In this document: one piece after another, positions 30,202 through 37,790 of the stretch
How the letters are laid out: each line of letters starts with the position of its first letter
Numbering within the stretch: the stretch's first letter is position 1
Assembly: GCF_001984095.1 (NCBI RefSeq)
Contig: NZ_LYVQ01000011.1
Span: 1 to 49,751 of the forward strand
Length of the DNA stretch: 49,751 nt
Direction: 5' to 3'
Source: Pelomonas sp. KK5
GTDB lineage: Bacteria; Pseudomonadota; Gammaproteobacteria; Burkholderiales; Burkholderiaceae_C
The notes under the pieces: model-generated
Told to the model about the DNA's origin: nothing
Database searches by the model: none
Seen by the model: only the letters and a program-made list of their open reading frames with translations
Made by a program: the position numbers and the translations under genes

Positions 30202-30378
30202 ATGAACGACAGCGCCAAGTCCCTGTTCATTGCGGTCATCGTCGTTGCCATCGCGGCATCGGCGGGCGTGGCGCTGGCCAACCTGTTCACCGCGGGCGGC
30301 CAGGAGAAGGATCCGACGACGGCCGTCGAGCGTGTCGTCGCGGGGGCTGGGGCGGAGGCGCAGGAGCCCGCTCGATAG
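30202..30378 (+). CDS. Short single-helix membrane protein of unknown function
   Basis: Not recognised. It has 58 residues: MNDSAKS, a hydrophobic helix at about 8-30 (LFIAVIVVAIAASAGVALA), then a polar tail rich in Glu/Ala. The ATG at 30202 is preferred over an in-frame ATG at 30130 because the helix then sits at the usual signal-anchor position. It lies among other small membrane or secreted proteins. Evidence is coding appearance only. Confidence 0.45.
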   Translation: MNDSAKSLFIAVIVVAIAASAGVALANLFTAGGQEKDPTTAVERVVAGAGAEAQEPAR

Positions 30379-30433
30379 CCGCGTTCCGGCCTGGCAGATG
30401 CAGAATCAGCCCTACAAGCCGGGAGGGCGGGAG

Positions 30434-30901
30434 ATGGATCCGAAGAGATCAATCGCGGTGCTGTTTGCTGTGTTTGTTGCCGTCGATGGCGCTGCGGCGC
30501 CAGAGCCGACGCAGACCGTCTACAAGTGCGTGCAGAACGGGCGGGTGGAATACACGGCCACGCCATGCCTTGGCGCCAAGGAAGTCGATGTGACGCCGAC
30601 CAAGGGTGCGGAGACCTATCCGGGGGCCAATCTCTGAAGCCCGTCATACCAGCGGGAACGGACGCGGACTCTGATCATCGAGGGCGTGCAGCCGCTCACC
30701 GGTCTGGACGAGCAGGGCTTCAACAAGTTCGAGCGCAGGTCGAAACTGCCACCCGGGGTGCGCGAGCAATGTGCTCGACTGGATATGGAGTTGCCGCGGC
30801 TCAAGGCCGTGGAACAGCAGGCCAAGGGTCAGGGCGACAAGGACGATGTTGCCAAGGCCCTGTTCCGGGCCAGGTCGCGATACCACGAGATGAAGTGCTG
30901 A
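30434..30901 (+). pseudogene. DUF4124-like secreted protein split by an in-frame TGA
   Basis: The first part (30434-30637, 67 residues) has a signal peptide (IAVLFAVFVAVDGAAA) and a DUF4124-like segment (TVYKCVQNGRVEYTATPC). A TGA at 30635-30637 ends it. The same frame then continues without another stop to 30901 and encodes SPSYQRERTRTLIIEGVQPL and a charged part ending RARSRYHEMKC. In DUF4124-type proteins a similar charged tail follows the N-terminal domain in one chain. A single nonsense change (for example CGA to TGA) in a gene of about 155 codons is therefore the simplest reading. An alternative is a genuinely short protein followed by an unrelated GTG-started ORF at 30686. Confidence 0.5.
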
Positions 30902-30935
30902 CCGGAGCTCGCGCCCCGGGAACGACTGTCGCCGC

Positions 30936-31193
30936 TCAGATGGCCTTGGCCGATACCTTGGCGGCAGCCAGTTGGACACCATCGGCACTGGCCGTGCGGC
31001 GGCCTTCGATGACGACGCGCGGCAGTTGCGCCACCGCCGGCGCGCGCTTGCCGATGATGACGACGCGCTCCAGCTTGACGATGTCCTGCGAGGCGGGCGT
31101 CGACGACGCCTGGGCCAGCTCCAGCGCCACCGAGCAGAAGATCGCGACGATGCCGACCAGGCCGATGGCGAAGTACTTGTCGTTGCTGCTCAT
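30936..31193 (-). CDS. Small signal-anchored protein with two RVVIxG(K/R)R motifs
   Basis: Not recognised by name. It has 85 residues. A membrane helix or signal lies at about 8-28 (FAIGLVGIVAIFCSVALELA), followed by two copies of a short motif: LERVVIIGKR and LPRVVIEGRR, 16 residues apart. AAGGAG lies upstream of ATG 31193. An in-frame extension to 31889 is rejected because it crosses the divergent gene and has no coding character. Divergent from the Gly/His-rich protein at 31431. Confidence 0.6.
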   Translation of the reverse strand: MSSNDKYFAIGLVGIVAIFCSVALELAQASSTPASQDIVKLERVVIIGKRAPAVAQLPRVVIEGRRTASADGVQLAAAKVSAKAI

Positions 31194-31430
31194 GATGGGC
31201 TCCTTGCTGCGGTGGGTTTGTCGGGTCAGTGATTGCAGTTTCGGCGCCGGTGGCGGGTATCGCCAGCGGGTAGCGACGGGCCGCCGGATTGGGGCGACGC
31301 GCTGCAATGGCGGCGGACAGACTGCGCGGCCGGCAGGGGAGCATTCACGCTTGTCGCGGGCACCCGCCGGCTGTAGCGTTGGAGTCGACCAGGCGAGCAC
31401 AGCCTGGCATCTAATCTGGAGGAGACGACC

Positions 31431-31730
31431 ATGACGAAGCTCATCGCAGCGGCAGCGGCCGCGGCCGCGGTTCTGCTGCTCGCCGGCCCGGCAGCCCAAG
31501 CCCGTGGCGGCGGTGGTGGTGGCCACAGCAGCGGAGGCCATTCGAGCCACGCGAGCAACCCGGGCGGCAGCCACGCCACCAAGGGCTACACCAAGAAGGA
31601 CGGCACCTACGTGGCGCCCAGTCACGCGACGAACCCGAACAAGACCAAGCGCGACAACTGGTCGTCCAAGGGCAACGTCAACCCGCACACGGGCAAGGAA
31701 GGCACCAAGGGTCCGGACAACGGCAAGTGA
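31431..31730 (+). CDS. Small secreted Gly/Ser/His-rich protein
   Basis: It has 99 residues: a Sec signal (LIAAAAAAAAVLLLAGPAAQA), a low-complexity GGGGGGHSSGGHSSHA stretch, and a basic, Asn/Lys/Thr-rich tail (GTYVAPSHATNPNKTKRDNW, then NPHTGKEGTK). Small proteins with this tail are common and uncharacterised in Burkholderiales, to my knowledge. The His-rich part could bind metal, but this is a guess. A strong GGAGGAG site precedes the ATG. Confidence 0.7.
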   Translation: MTKLIAAAAAAAAVLLLAGPAAQARGGGGGGHSSGGHSSHASNPGGSHATKGYTKKDGTYVAPSHATNPNKTKRDNWSSKGNVNPHTGKEGTKGPDNGK

Positions 31731-31787
31731 GCCCAGCGCGCCTGCCCACGTGGCGCGTGGTGGGCGTCCCCTCCCTATCATGTCGAC

Positions 31788-32246
31788 ATGCCCAGGCCTA
31801 AGCTGGTTCTCAATCCTCAGTCCTTGCTGATGTCGCAGCTTCGGGGCCCTGCGACTCCCTGGATCTTTCGGCTTTACGTCACCGAGCACGGCCGATGCGA
31901 CCTTCAGAAGTGGTCTCGAGGTCTCTCAGCGCGGCAGCGAGCCAAACGCGACGTGACGCTGAGGTTCTTGAGGGAGCAGCCGAAGGAGCGCTGGAGTAGG
32001 CCGAACGCCAGTCCTGTGGGAAATCACATGTACGTGATACGTTTCCAGGATGAGAACCGGAAACAGCATCGACTCTTCGGCTTTTTTAACGATTCGCATC
32101 ACGTATTCGTGATATGTTTGGCCGGACATGAAAAAGACAATCAATACCATCCGAGCGACTACGAGCAACGCGTTGCCTCGTGCCGGGCGGCAGTACTCCT
32201 GGACTTCGATGCAAGAACAGCTGGTTGCGATTGGGCCCCGTACTAG
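31788..32246 (+). CDS. HigB/Gp49-like toxin (RelE/ParE-type family)
   Basis: Protein of 152 residues resembling the phage Gp49-like / HigB toxin family, which are ribosome-dependent or related mRNA interferases. Recognisable parts are FRLYVTEHGRCDLQKW, the basic helix LSARQRAKRDVTLRFLR, and YVIRFQDENRKQHRLFGFF followed by FVICLAGHEKDNQYHPSDY. The start is uncertain: ATG 31788 and ATG 31830 are both possible and neither has a strong ribosome-binding site. It precedes and overlaps an XRE-type gene by 38 bp, the toxin-first order of higBA loci. Base composition is visibly less GC-rich than the neighbours, which suggests transfer. Confidence 0.68.
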   Translation: MPRPKLVLNPQSLLMSQLRGPATPWIFRLYVTEHGRCDLQKWSRGLSARQRAKRDVTLRFLREQPKERWSRPNASPVGNHMYVIRFQDENRKQHRLFGFFNDSHHVFVICLAGHEKDNQYHPSDYEQRVASCRAAVLLDFDARTAGCDWAPY

Positions 32247-32652
32247 CTTCCCCCTTGCGGGGAACAAAATCAGTACCGAGCCTTCAATACCCGAGGAATG
32301 GCTGGATGAAGACTACCGTCAAGCGGCGATGGAATCGACCGTGGAGAACCTGATCGCCTGGCAGGTTCGAATCAATCGTGAAGAGCGCGATCTGACCCAG
32401 GCGGAACTCGCCAGGAGGATGGGAACGAAGCAATCAGCGATCTCGAAGCTGGAGGACCCTGAGGGGGGCGACGTTCTCGTGTCGACGCTGGTCAAGGCTG
32501 CGCACGCTTTCGATTGCGCCTTGGTGATTCGCTTCGTCGACTACGGCCGCTTTGCTGTGCGTACGCACGACGTTGCACCTTCTCGCTTGTTCGCCTGCGG
32601 CTTCGGAGACCTCATTCAAACCAACGAAGTTCTGCAAGGCCCTCGGCCATGA
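32209..32652 (+). CDS. XRE-family antitoxin (HigA-like)
   Basis: DNA-binding protein of 147 residues from ATG 32209. The helix-turn-helix covers about 63-117 (LTQAELARRMGTKQSAISKL). The part before it (PEEWLDEDYRQAAMESTVEN) matches the arrangement in HigA-type antitoxins that pair with Gp49-like toxins. An earlier in-frame ATG at 32128 lies deeper in the toxin gene. It likely neutralises the upstream toxin and represses the operon. The stop overlaps the third gene (ATGA). Confidence 0.78.
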   Translation: MQEQLVAIGPRTSFPLAGNKISTEPSIPEEWLDEDYRQAAMESTVENLIAWQVRINREERDLTQAELARRMGTKQSAISKLEDPEGGDVLVSTLVKAAHAFDCALVIRFVDYGRFAVRTHDVAPSRLFACGFGDLIQTNEVLQGPRP

Positions 32653-33128
32653 CGCGAGCTTCGATCAAGGCGGATGGCCCCGCCCAACGGAAGACGACGA
32701 AGCGTGCTTCGAGGCAGCCCGTTACACCGGAAACGGCCAGTGAAGCGCCATCGAGTTCTGCTGATGCGTCGACGTCGGCGATGCCCGATCAGCCCGAGTG
32801 GCACGCGCCAGGAGACGGGGCGGCGATGCCCTTGCCCCCAAGAATTCCGGCGGTGCCGACCATCTACGCCGATGCGGTTATCGACGTTGTGTTCGGCTTC
32901 TACACGACCAAGCTAGTTCTCGGCGAAGAACTGGGCAATGGCCAGACTCGTGCCGCAGCTGTTGTGGCGATACCTACGGAGCAACTCGTGCGAGTGTGTG
33001 CGGGGATCGTGAACGAGATGAGTTCGCCATCGATGATCCGCGGCATCGAAAAGCGGCAGGAGAGCTACCTCGGGTCGCTCAAAGACCTGTTCCAAGCAGT
33101 CCACGCGCCTCCCAAGGGGAAGGCCTGA
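32649..33128 (+). CDS. Third gene of the toxin-antitoxin operon, unknown function
   Basis: Protein of 159 residues that I do not recognise with certainty. The first 65 residues are Ser/Thr/Pro/Ala-rich and probably disordered. A folded part follows (PTIYADAVIDVVFGFYTTKL, then AAAVVAIPTEQLVRVCAGI). Its layout faintly recalls DUF3467-type domains, a strand-rich segment followed by a PxxxxxL helix, but that is only an impression. It starts by ATGA overlap with the antitoxin, so it is very likely cotranslated. It could be a regulator, chaperone or accessory of the module, or an unrelated passenger. Confidence 0.6.
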   Translation: MTRASIKADGPAQRKTTKRASRQPVTPETASEAPSSSADASTSAMPDQPEWHAPGDGAAMPLPPRIPAVPTIYADAVIDVVFGFYTTKLVLGEELGNGQTRAAAVVAIPTEQLVRVCAGIVNEMSSPSMIRGIEKRQESYLGSLKDLFQAVHAPPKGKA

Positions 33129-33202
33129 GCCGGCCTCGCTGTCGTCTCACCGCAACTCACGACATCGCAATCATGTTGGTGGGTTTTTTGGTGGGAGGAA
33201 AT

Positions 33203-33226
33203 GAAAAACGGGCCTGGAAGGCCCGT
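33203..33226 (-). terminator. Rho-independent terminator after tRNA-Ser
   Basis: On the minus strand the hairpin ACGGGCC-TTCC(A)-GGCCCGT is followed at once by TTTTT (33207-33203). It sits 15 bp beyond the encoded CCA end of the tRNA. Confidence 0.85.
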
Positions 33227-33240
33227 GTTTGCTGGAGTCT

Positions 33241-33330
33241 TGGCGGAAGCGGTGAGATTCGAACTCACGGAAGGCTCACACCTTCGACGGTTTTCAAGAC
33301 CGTTGGATTAAACCACTCTCCCACGCTTCC
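33241..33330 (-). tRNA. tRNA-Ser (anticodon UGA)
   Basis: Full class II tRNA of 90 nt including encoded CCA. The acceptor arms are GGAAGCG and CGCTTCC. The anticodon stem-loop is ACGGT-CTTGAAA-ACCGT with anticodon TGA. A long variable arm (AAGGTGTGAGCCTT) fits serine. The T arm is GTGAG-TTCGAATC-TCAC. It reads UCA-type serine codons. The 3' end faces the toxin-antitoxin operon, a usual side for island insertion. Confidence 0.97.
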
Positions 33331-33354
33331 ATCGCTCAGAGGAGGAGGCGCATT

Positions 33355-34176
33355 CTATCCGGGCTTGCGTGCCTGCTCGCACCGCACCTGGATCAGCTCG
33401 CGCCGGCCGCCGTCGATGCGCACCGCGCTGAGTTTCCCGCCCCAGACACAGCCCGTATCCAGCGCCAGAAGGTCCGGCCGGTCGACATAGCCCAGCGTCG
33501 ACCAGTGCCCGAATGCCATCGGCACGCCGGCCGTGCGGCGCCCCGGCACGTCGAACCAGGGCATGAAGCCCTTGGGCGCGCCGTCGGCCCCGTCCTTGGT
33601 CTTGAAGTCCATGCGTCCGTCGGCATCGCAGAAGCGCAGCCGGGTCAGCACGTTGATCGTGAACTTGGCGCGCGCATAACCCGTTAGCTCGGCTGACCAG
33701 CGGTCGGGCTCGTTGCCGTACATCGTGTGCAGGAAGTCGGGCAGGGCGGGGCTCCTCAGCAGCGCCTCGACCTCGGCGGCCAGCGCCAGCGTCAGCGTCA
33801 GGTCCCACTGGGGCACGACGCCGGCGTGCACCATCAGCCAGCCGTGCTCGTGTACCGCCATGCGGCGCTGGCGCATCCAGTCCAGCAGGGCCTCTCGGTC
33901 GGGGGCGGCCAGGATGTCGGCCACGGTGTCGTCCGCCTTGGGCTTGCGCACGCCGTGCGCCAGGGCCAGCAGGTGCAGGTCGTGGTTACCCAGCAGACAG
34001 GTGGCGGCATCGCCTAACTGCTGAAGCAGGCGGACGGTGGCCAGCGAGGCGGGGCCGCGGTTGACCAGGTCGCCGAGCACGTACACACGGTCGCGGGACG
34101 GGGAGAAGTCGATCTTCTTCAGGAGGGCGTCGAGGGCGCCGCAGCAGCCCTGGACATCGCCGATCAGGTAGTTCAT
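33355..34176 (-). CDS. apaH: Symmetrical bis(5'-nucleosyl)-tetraphosphatase
   Basis: Metallophosphoesterase of 273 residues that cleaves Ap4A to two ADP and limits this alarmone and RNA-cap donor. Metal-binding motifs are GDVQGCC, GDLVNRGP and GNHDLH, with the later histidines in HAGVVPQW and GHWST. The length matches the family. It ends 24 bp before the 5' end of the tRNA-Ser gene on the same strand, and its start is 71 bp from the divergent CorC-like gene. Confidence 0.95.
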   Translation of the reverse strand: MNYLIGDVQGCCGALDALLKKIDFSPSRDRVYVLGDLVNRGPASLATVRLLQQLGDAATCLLGNHDLHLLALAHGVRKPKADDTVADILAAPDREALLDWMRQRRMAVHEHGWLMVHAGVVPQWDLTLTLALAAEVEALLRSPALPDFLHTMYGNEPDRWSAELTGYARAKFTINVLTRLRFCDADGRMDFKTKDGADGAPKGFMPWFDVPGRRTAGVPMAFGHWSTLGYVDRPDLLALDTGCVWGGKLSAVRIDGGRRELIQVRCEQARKPG

Positions 34177-34247
34177 ACGGGGATTGTGCTGTCTGAGAAG
34201 TCACGACGTTCTGATACGCTTGCGGGCTTCTTTCAACCGAAGGGCGC

Positions 34248-35594
34248 ATGGCAAGGGCAAACCCCGAACCTGCTGCCCCCTCAATGGACACCGCGCTCGT
34301 ACTCCTGCTGATTCTGGTCAACGGCTTGTTTGCTATGTCGGAGATGGCCCTCACGGCCAGCCGCAAGGCGCGTCTGCAGGTGATGGTCGAGAACGAGAGC
34401 GCCGGCGCGCAGGCCGCGATGGACCTGCACGACAACCCGACCAAGTTCCTGTCGGTGGTGCAGATCGGCATCACCTCGATCGGCGTGCTGAACGGCATCG
34501 TCGGCGATGCGGCCTTCTCGGGCCCGTTGTCGCACTGGCTGCTCGAGACCTTCCCGATGAGCCAGCGCGCCGCGGAAGTGACCGCCACCGGCCTGGTGGT
34601 CTGCATCATCACGGTGCTGACCATCCTGTTCGGCGAGCTGGTGCCCAAGCGCATCGGCCAGATCTACCCCGAGACGGCCGCCCGCCTGGTGGCGCCGACG
34701 ATGGAGTTCCTGTCGATGGTGGCGCGCCCGCTGGTGCGCCTGCTGACGGTGACGACCGACTGGATGCTGGGCGTGATGGGCCTGCGCACCGATGCGCAGC
34801 GCGGCGTCACCGAGGAGGAGATCGCCGCCAGCCTCGAGGAGGGCCTGGACGCCGGTGTGATCGAGCAGCACGAGCACCAGATGGTGCGCAACGTGTTCCG
34901 ATTGGACGAGCGCCAGATCGGCTCGATGATGATCCCGCGCGCCGAGATCGCCTGGCTGGATGTGGACGACCAGAACGAGCAGGTGCTGGCCCTGCTGCAG
35001 GCGCACGGCTACAGCCGGTACCCGGTTTGCCGCGGCGACGTGTCCGACGTGATCGGTGTCGTCTCCGCGCAGAAGCTGCTGCAGCGCGCGCTGGCCGGCA
35101 ATCCGCTGGCGCTGGCCGAAGACCTGGAGCCGCCGGTGTTCGTGCCGGAAACACTGTCGGGCATGGAGCTGCTGGAGCAGTTCCGCGCTTCGGACGCGCC
35201 GCTGGTGTTCGTCGTGGACGAGTACGGCGAGGTGCAGGGCGTGATCTCGGTGCGCGACGTGCTGGAAGCGATCGCGGGCGAGTTCAACGCGCCCAGTGAT
35301 GATGACGCCTGGGCGGTCCAGCGCGAGGATGGAAGCTGGCTGCTGGATGGCCTGATCCCCGTCACCGAGCTGAAGGACCGGCTGGGCCTGAAGGAACTGC
35401 CTGAAGAGGACCGTGGGCGCTACAACACCCTGGCCGGCATGATCATGCTGCTGCTGGGGCGCCTGCCGCGCACGGCCGATGTGGTGGAGTGGGATGCTTG
35501 GAGGTTCGAGGTCGTGGACCTCGACGGCAAGCGTGTGGACAAGGTGCTGGTCAGCCGACTGGCCGACGAACGGATATTAGGAGTCAATCAATGA
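34248..35594 (+). CDS. CNNM/CorC-type membrane protein (hemolysin family, DUF21-CBS-CorC_HlyC)
   Basis: Protein of 448 residues with three parts: a DUF21 (CNNM) membrane domain at about 12-190 with helices such as ALVLLLILVNGLFAMSEMAL and VVCIITVLTILFGELVPKR; a CBS pair at about 215-340 (MMIPRAEIAWL and FVVDEYGEVQGVISVRDVL); and a C-terminal CorC_HlyC domain (DGSWLLDGLIPVTELKDRL). The family is linked to Mg/Co efflux and is often labelled hemolysin; the ion is not fixed by sequence. The start at 34248 has GAAGGG close upstream; ATG 34284 is an alternative. The stop overlaps sapC as ATGA. Confidence 0.92.
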   Translation: MARANPEPAAPSMDTALVLLLILVNGLFAMSEMALTASRKARLQVMVENESAGAQAAMDLHDNPTKFLSVVQIGITSIGVLNGIVGDAAFSGPLSHWLLETFPMSQRAAEVTATGLVVCIITVLTILFGELVPKRIGQIYPETAARLVAPTMEFLSMVARPLVRLLTVTTDWMLGVMGLRTDAQRGVTEEEIAASLEEGLDAGVIEQHEHQMVRNVFRLDERQIGSMMIPRAEIAWLDVDDQNEQVLALLQAHGYSRYPVCRGDVSDVIGVVSAQKLLQRALAGNPLALAEDLEPPVFVPETLSGMELLEQFRASDAPLVFVVDEYGEVQGVISVRDVLEAIAGEFNAPSDDDAWAVQREDGSWLLDGLIPVTELKDRLGLKELPEEDRGRYNTLAGMIMLLLGRLPRTADVVEWDAWRFEVVDLDGKRVDKVLVSRLADERILGVNQ

Positions 35595-36349
35595 GCAACC
35601 CCCCGATGTATGACAGCATGGTCGCCCTCGACCGCGTCGCGCACAAGAACCTGCGCCTGCGCACCGAGGAACCGGTGCTGGCCCGTGCCAAGGAACTGAA
35701 CTCCATGTTCCTGACGGTGGTGGAGTTCGCCGACGCCTGCAAGGAGTACCCGCTGGTGTTCGTGCGCGTGGGCGAGAACAAGCCCGATGCCAAGCTGGTG
35801 GTGGCGCCGCTGGCGGTGCTGGGCCTGAAGCAGGGCAGCAACCTGTTCATCAAGGGCGACAAGTGGACCGGCAACTATGTCCCGGCCTACCTGCGCCGCT
35901 ACCCCTTCGCGATGGCCCGCATCGATGGCGGCGACCAGGTGGCCGTCTGCTATGACGAGAAGTGGACCGGCTTCAACGAGACCGAAGGCCACTCGCTGTT
36001 CGCGGCCGACGGCCAGCCCAGCGAGTTCCTGCTCAACGCCAAGACCTTCCTGGAGAACTTCGAGACCGAGTCCGAGCGCACCCGCCTGATCTGCGAGCAG
36101 ATCGTCGAGGCCGGCCTGCTGCAGGACATGCGATTCGAAGCCACGCTGCCCGACGGCGAGAAGCTGCTGGTCGAAGGCTTCCTGGCCGTGGACGAGAAGA
36201 AGCTCTCCGAACTGCCGGAGGCCAAGATCGTCGAACTGTTCCGCAACGGCATCCTGTCGCTGATCGAGATGCACCGCGTCTCGATGGGCAACATGAACCG
36301 CCTGGCCAACCTGCACGCGGCCGACAAGGCGGGCAGCGCCGCCGCCTGA
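35591..36349 (+). CDS. SapC family protein
   Basis: Protein of 252 residues in the SapC family (PF07277), named after a Campylobacter S-layer operon gene of unclear function. Recognisable parts are LRVGEN-like FVRVGENKPDAKLVVAPLAV, GDKWTGNYVPAYLRRYPFAM and the acidic FNETEGHSLF segment. No signal peptide. AGGAGT precedes ATG 35591, which overlaps the upstream CBS protein's stop. A clear terminator follows at 36381. The gene is translationally coupled to the membrane protein, but its job is not known. Confidence 0.88.
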   Translation: MSNPPMYDSMVALDRVAHKNLRLRTEEPVLARAKELNSMFLTVVEFADACKEYPLVFVRVGENKPDAKLVVAPLAVLGLKQGSNLFIKGDKWTGNYVPAYLRRYPFAMARIDGGDQVAVCYDEKWTGFNETEGHSLFAADGQPSEFLLNAKTFLENFETESERTRLICEQIVEAGLLQDMRFEATLPDGEKLLVEGFLAVDEKKLSELPEAKIVELFRNGILSLIEMHRVSMGNMNRLANLHAADKAGSAAA

Positions 36350-36380
36350 GTCCACGGCCACGGACAGCACCCGCTTGACG

Positions 36381-36415
36381 GCGGGCCATCCCTTCGCGGG
36401 GGTGGCCCGCTTTTT
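36381..36415 (+). terminator. Rho-independent terminator after sapC
   Basis: Arms GCGGGCCA (36381-36388) and TGGCCCGC (36403-36410) enclose a 14-base loop and are followed by TTTTT (36411-36415). It closes the CorC-sapC unit. Confidence 0.9.
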
Positions 36416-36420
36416 AGTTA

Positions 36421-36808
36421 GTGCAAGGGCTTGTGCGGGTCAATCCCTGTGTTGATGATGTGGTCCGGGCGCCGCAGGTGCACGCTGTGTTCAGGACCGC
36501 CCCGGCGAGGCGGGTTTCGAGGAGCAAGTGCGTCAGGGTGGCGCAGTCATTGCATGAGGGAGAGCATGGGGATAGCGCACGCATAGCGTTCGCTAGCCAC
36601 AGAAGCGTCATAAATGACGTCGGATCTTGGGGTTTGTGCTATCCCGGGATTTTGGTTTTTTCCGAAATACCGGATAGCAAATGTAAGTTCCTCGGGTAAT
36701 TTGTTGGGGGCGGTTTTTCCACCCCCATTCGAGGGGGTGAAGCAGCTAGACTGCGCACCAATTCGGAATTTTTACCCGTTTGCTGGCTCGTATCCGCAAA
36801 AGGAAATC
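36421..36808 (+). promoter_or_regulatory. Long leader region with three inverted repeats upstream of the first FeeM-like gene
   Basis: 388 bp without a credible gene, clearly more AT-rich in its second half. It holds three inverted repeats: GCGTCAT-AA-ATGACGT at 36605-36620; GCTATCCCGG (36638-36647) facing CCGGATAGC (36670-36678); and CACCCCC-ATTCGA-GGGGGTG at 36720-36739. The AAAGGAAA ribosome-binding site precedes ATG 36809. The repeats may be operators or RNA structures. No known riboswitch was recognised. Confidence 0.5.
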
Positions 36809-37576
36809 ATGCAACCCGACAGTGCCGTACCTCTCCACCAAGCCGGTTTGCAAGCCCTGGTCGGGTCCCATGCCCTGCGTTCGGCGGCGCATTCGGTGGC
36901 CCTTCATGAATATCCCGCGGTCGTTCCCTTCCTGATCAACAGCGCCCTGAGCGAGCGCCACCGGGTGGATGCGAGCCGCCTGGTGCACCACCGCTATGTG
37001 CAGCGTGGCTATCGCCGCGAGCATCCGGTGGGCGAGCGGGAAATGAACGTCCTGACGCTCAGCGCCACGGCCGAGGACGGCCGCACGCTGGGCACGCTGG
37101 GCATCCGCTTCGATCTGGCCGAAGGCCTCAGCGCGGACGGCGCCTTCCCGCACGAGATGGAGATGCTGCGCGGGCCGCATGGCCGCGAGATCTGCGAGTT
37201 CACGCAGCTGGCGCTGGACCCGCAGGCCGCGTCCAAGCAGGTGCTGGCCGCGCTGTTCCACACCGCCTACCTGCACGCCTACAGGATGCAGGGCATCGAA
37301 CTGCTGGTGATCGAGGTCAACCCGCGGCATGTGCCCTACTACCGGCGCATGCTGGATTTCAAGATCTGCTCCGAGGTGCGTACCAATCTGCACGTCCATG
37401 CACCGGCGGTGCTGATGAGCCTGGAGCTGGCGCATGCCGAGCAGCAGATCGCGCGGCTGGGCGGGCATCCGCACATGGCCCACCATGTCCGCAGCCTGTA
37501 CCCGTGGTTCTTCTCGCCCGAGCGCGAGGCCGCGGTGTTGCAGCTGTTACACGAAGAACAACGTTTGGCCTCTTGA
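36809..37576 (+). CDS. FeeM-like N-acyl amino acid synthase (acyltransferase), paralogue 1
   Basis: GNAT/LuxI-fold acyltransferase of 255 residues resembling FeeM-type N-acyl amino acid synthases, which join an acyl-ACP to an amino acid. Visible parts are VHHRYVQRGYRRE, TLGTLGIRFD, ICEFTQLALDPQAASKQVLA, FHTAYLHAY and the conserved EVNPRHVPYYRRMLDF. The start at 36809 is chosen for its AAAGGAAA site; an in-frame extension to 36614 reads through the AT-rich leader and is rejected. A paralogue follows at 37791. Proteins of this kind often accompany PEP-CTERM/exosortase genomes. Product not established. Confidence 0.78.
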   Translation: MQPDSAVPLHQAGLQALVGSHALRSAAHSVALHEYPAVVPFLINSALSERHRVDASRLVHHRYVQRGYRREHPVGEREMNVLTLSATAEDGRTLGTLGIRFDLAEGLSADGAFPHEMEMLRGPHGREICEFTQLALDPQAASKQVLAALFHTAYLHAYRMQGIELLVIEVNPRHVPYYRRMLDFKICSEVRTNLHVHAPAVLMSLELAHAEQQIARLGGHPHMAHHVRSLYPWFFSPEREAAVLQLLHEEQRLAS

Positions 37577-37790
37577 TCGGGGCGCCGGGATGTCCGATAT
37601 GCCGGTATCGAGGGAAAGAAGAATGAATCGGGTGAGGGATAGCGTCATGGTCGTCCAGCGGGCGACTGGTTGAGAAAAAGCAGGTCCTGGCCGGCGACCG
37701 TTCGCGCAAGCGGACGCCTCGCACGGGGAGGCGCGTGCCCGCAGTCGGACTCGCGCGGAACGGGCCGGACCGAGTAAGGAAAAGCAGTAC

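Noticed and set aside
30635-30637. Selenocysteine reading of the in-frame TGA
   Set aside because: No SECIS-like hairpin was recognised just after it and the protein type is not a selenoprotein. A nonsense change or short gene is simpler.
33161-33200. Integrase attachment site in the GT-rich stretch near tRNA-Ser
   Set aside because: No direct repeat of the tRNA 3' end and no integrase gene were found in the window.
36421-36699. Small plus-strand ORF of 92 codons in the leader
   Set aside because: It spans the inverted repeats, has mixed low-quality composition and no ribosome-binding site.
36614-36808. N-terminal extension of the first FeeM-like protein
   Set aside because: It would translate the AT-rich leader. 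The ATG at 36809 has a good ribosome-binding site and matches the conserved start of the domain.
36421-36808. Known riboswitch (for example c-di-GMP type)
   Set aside because: The inverted repeats do not match any riboswitch consensus I could recall well enough to assert.
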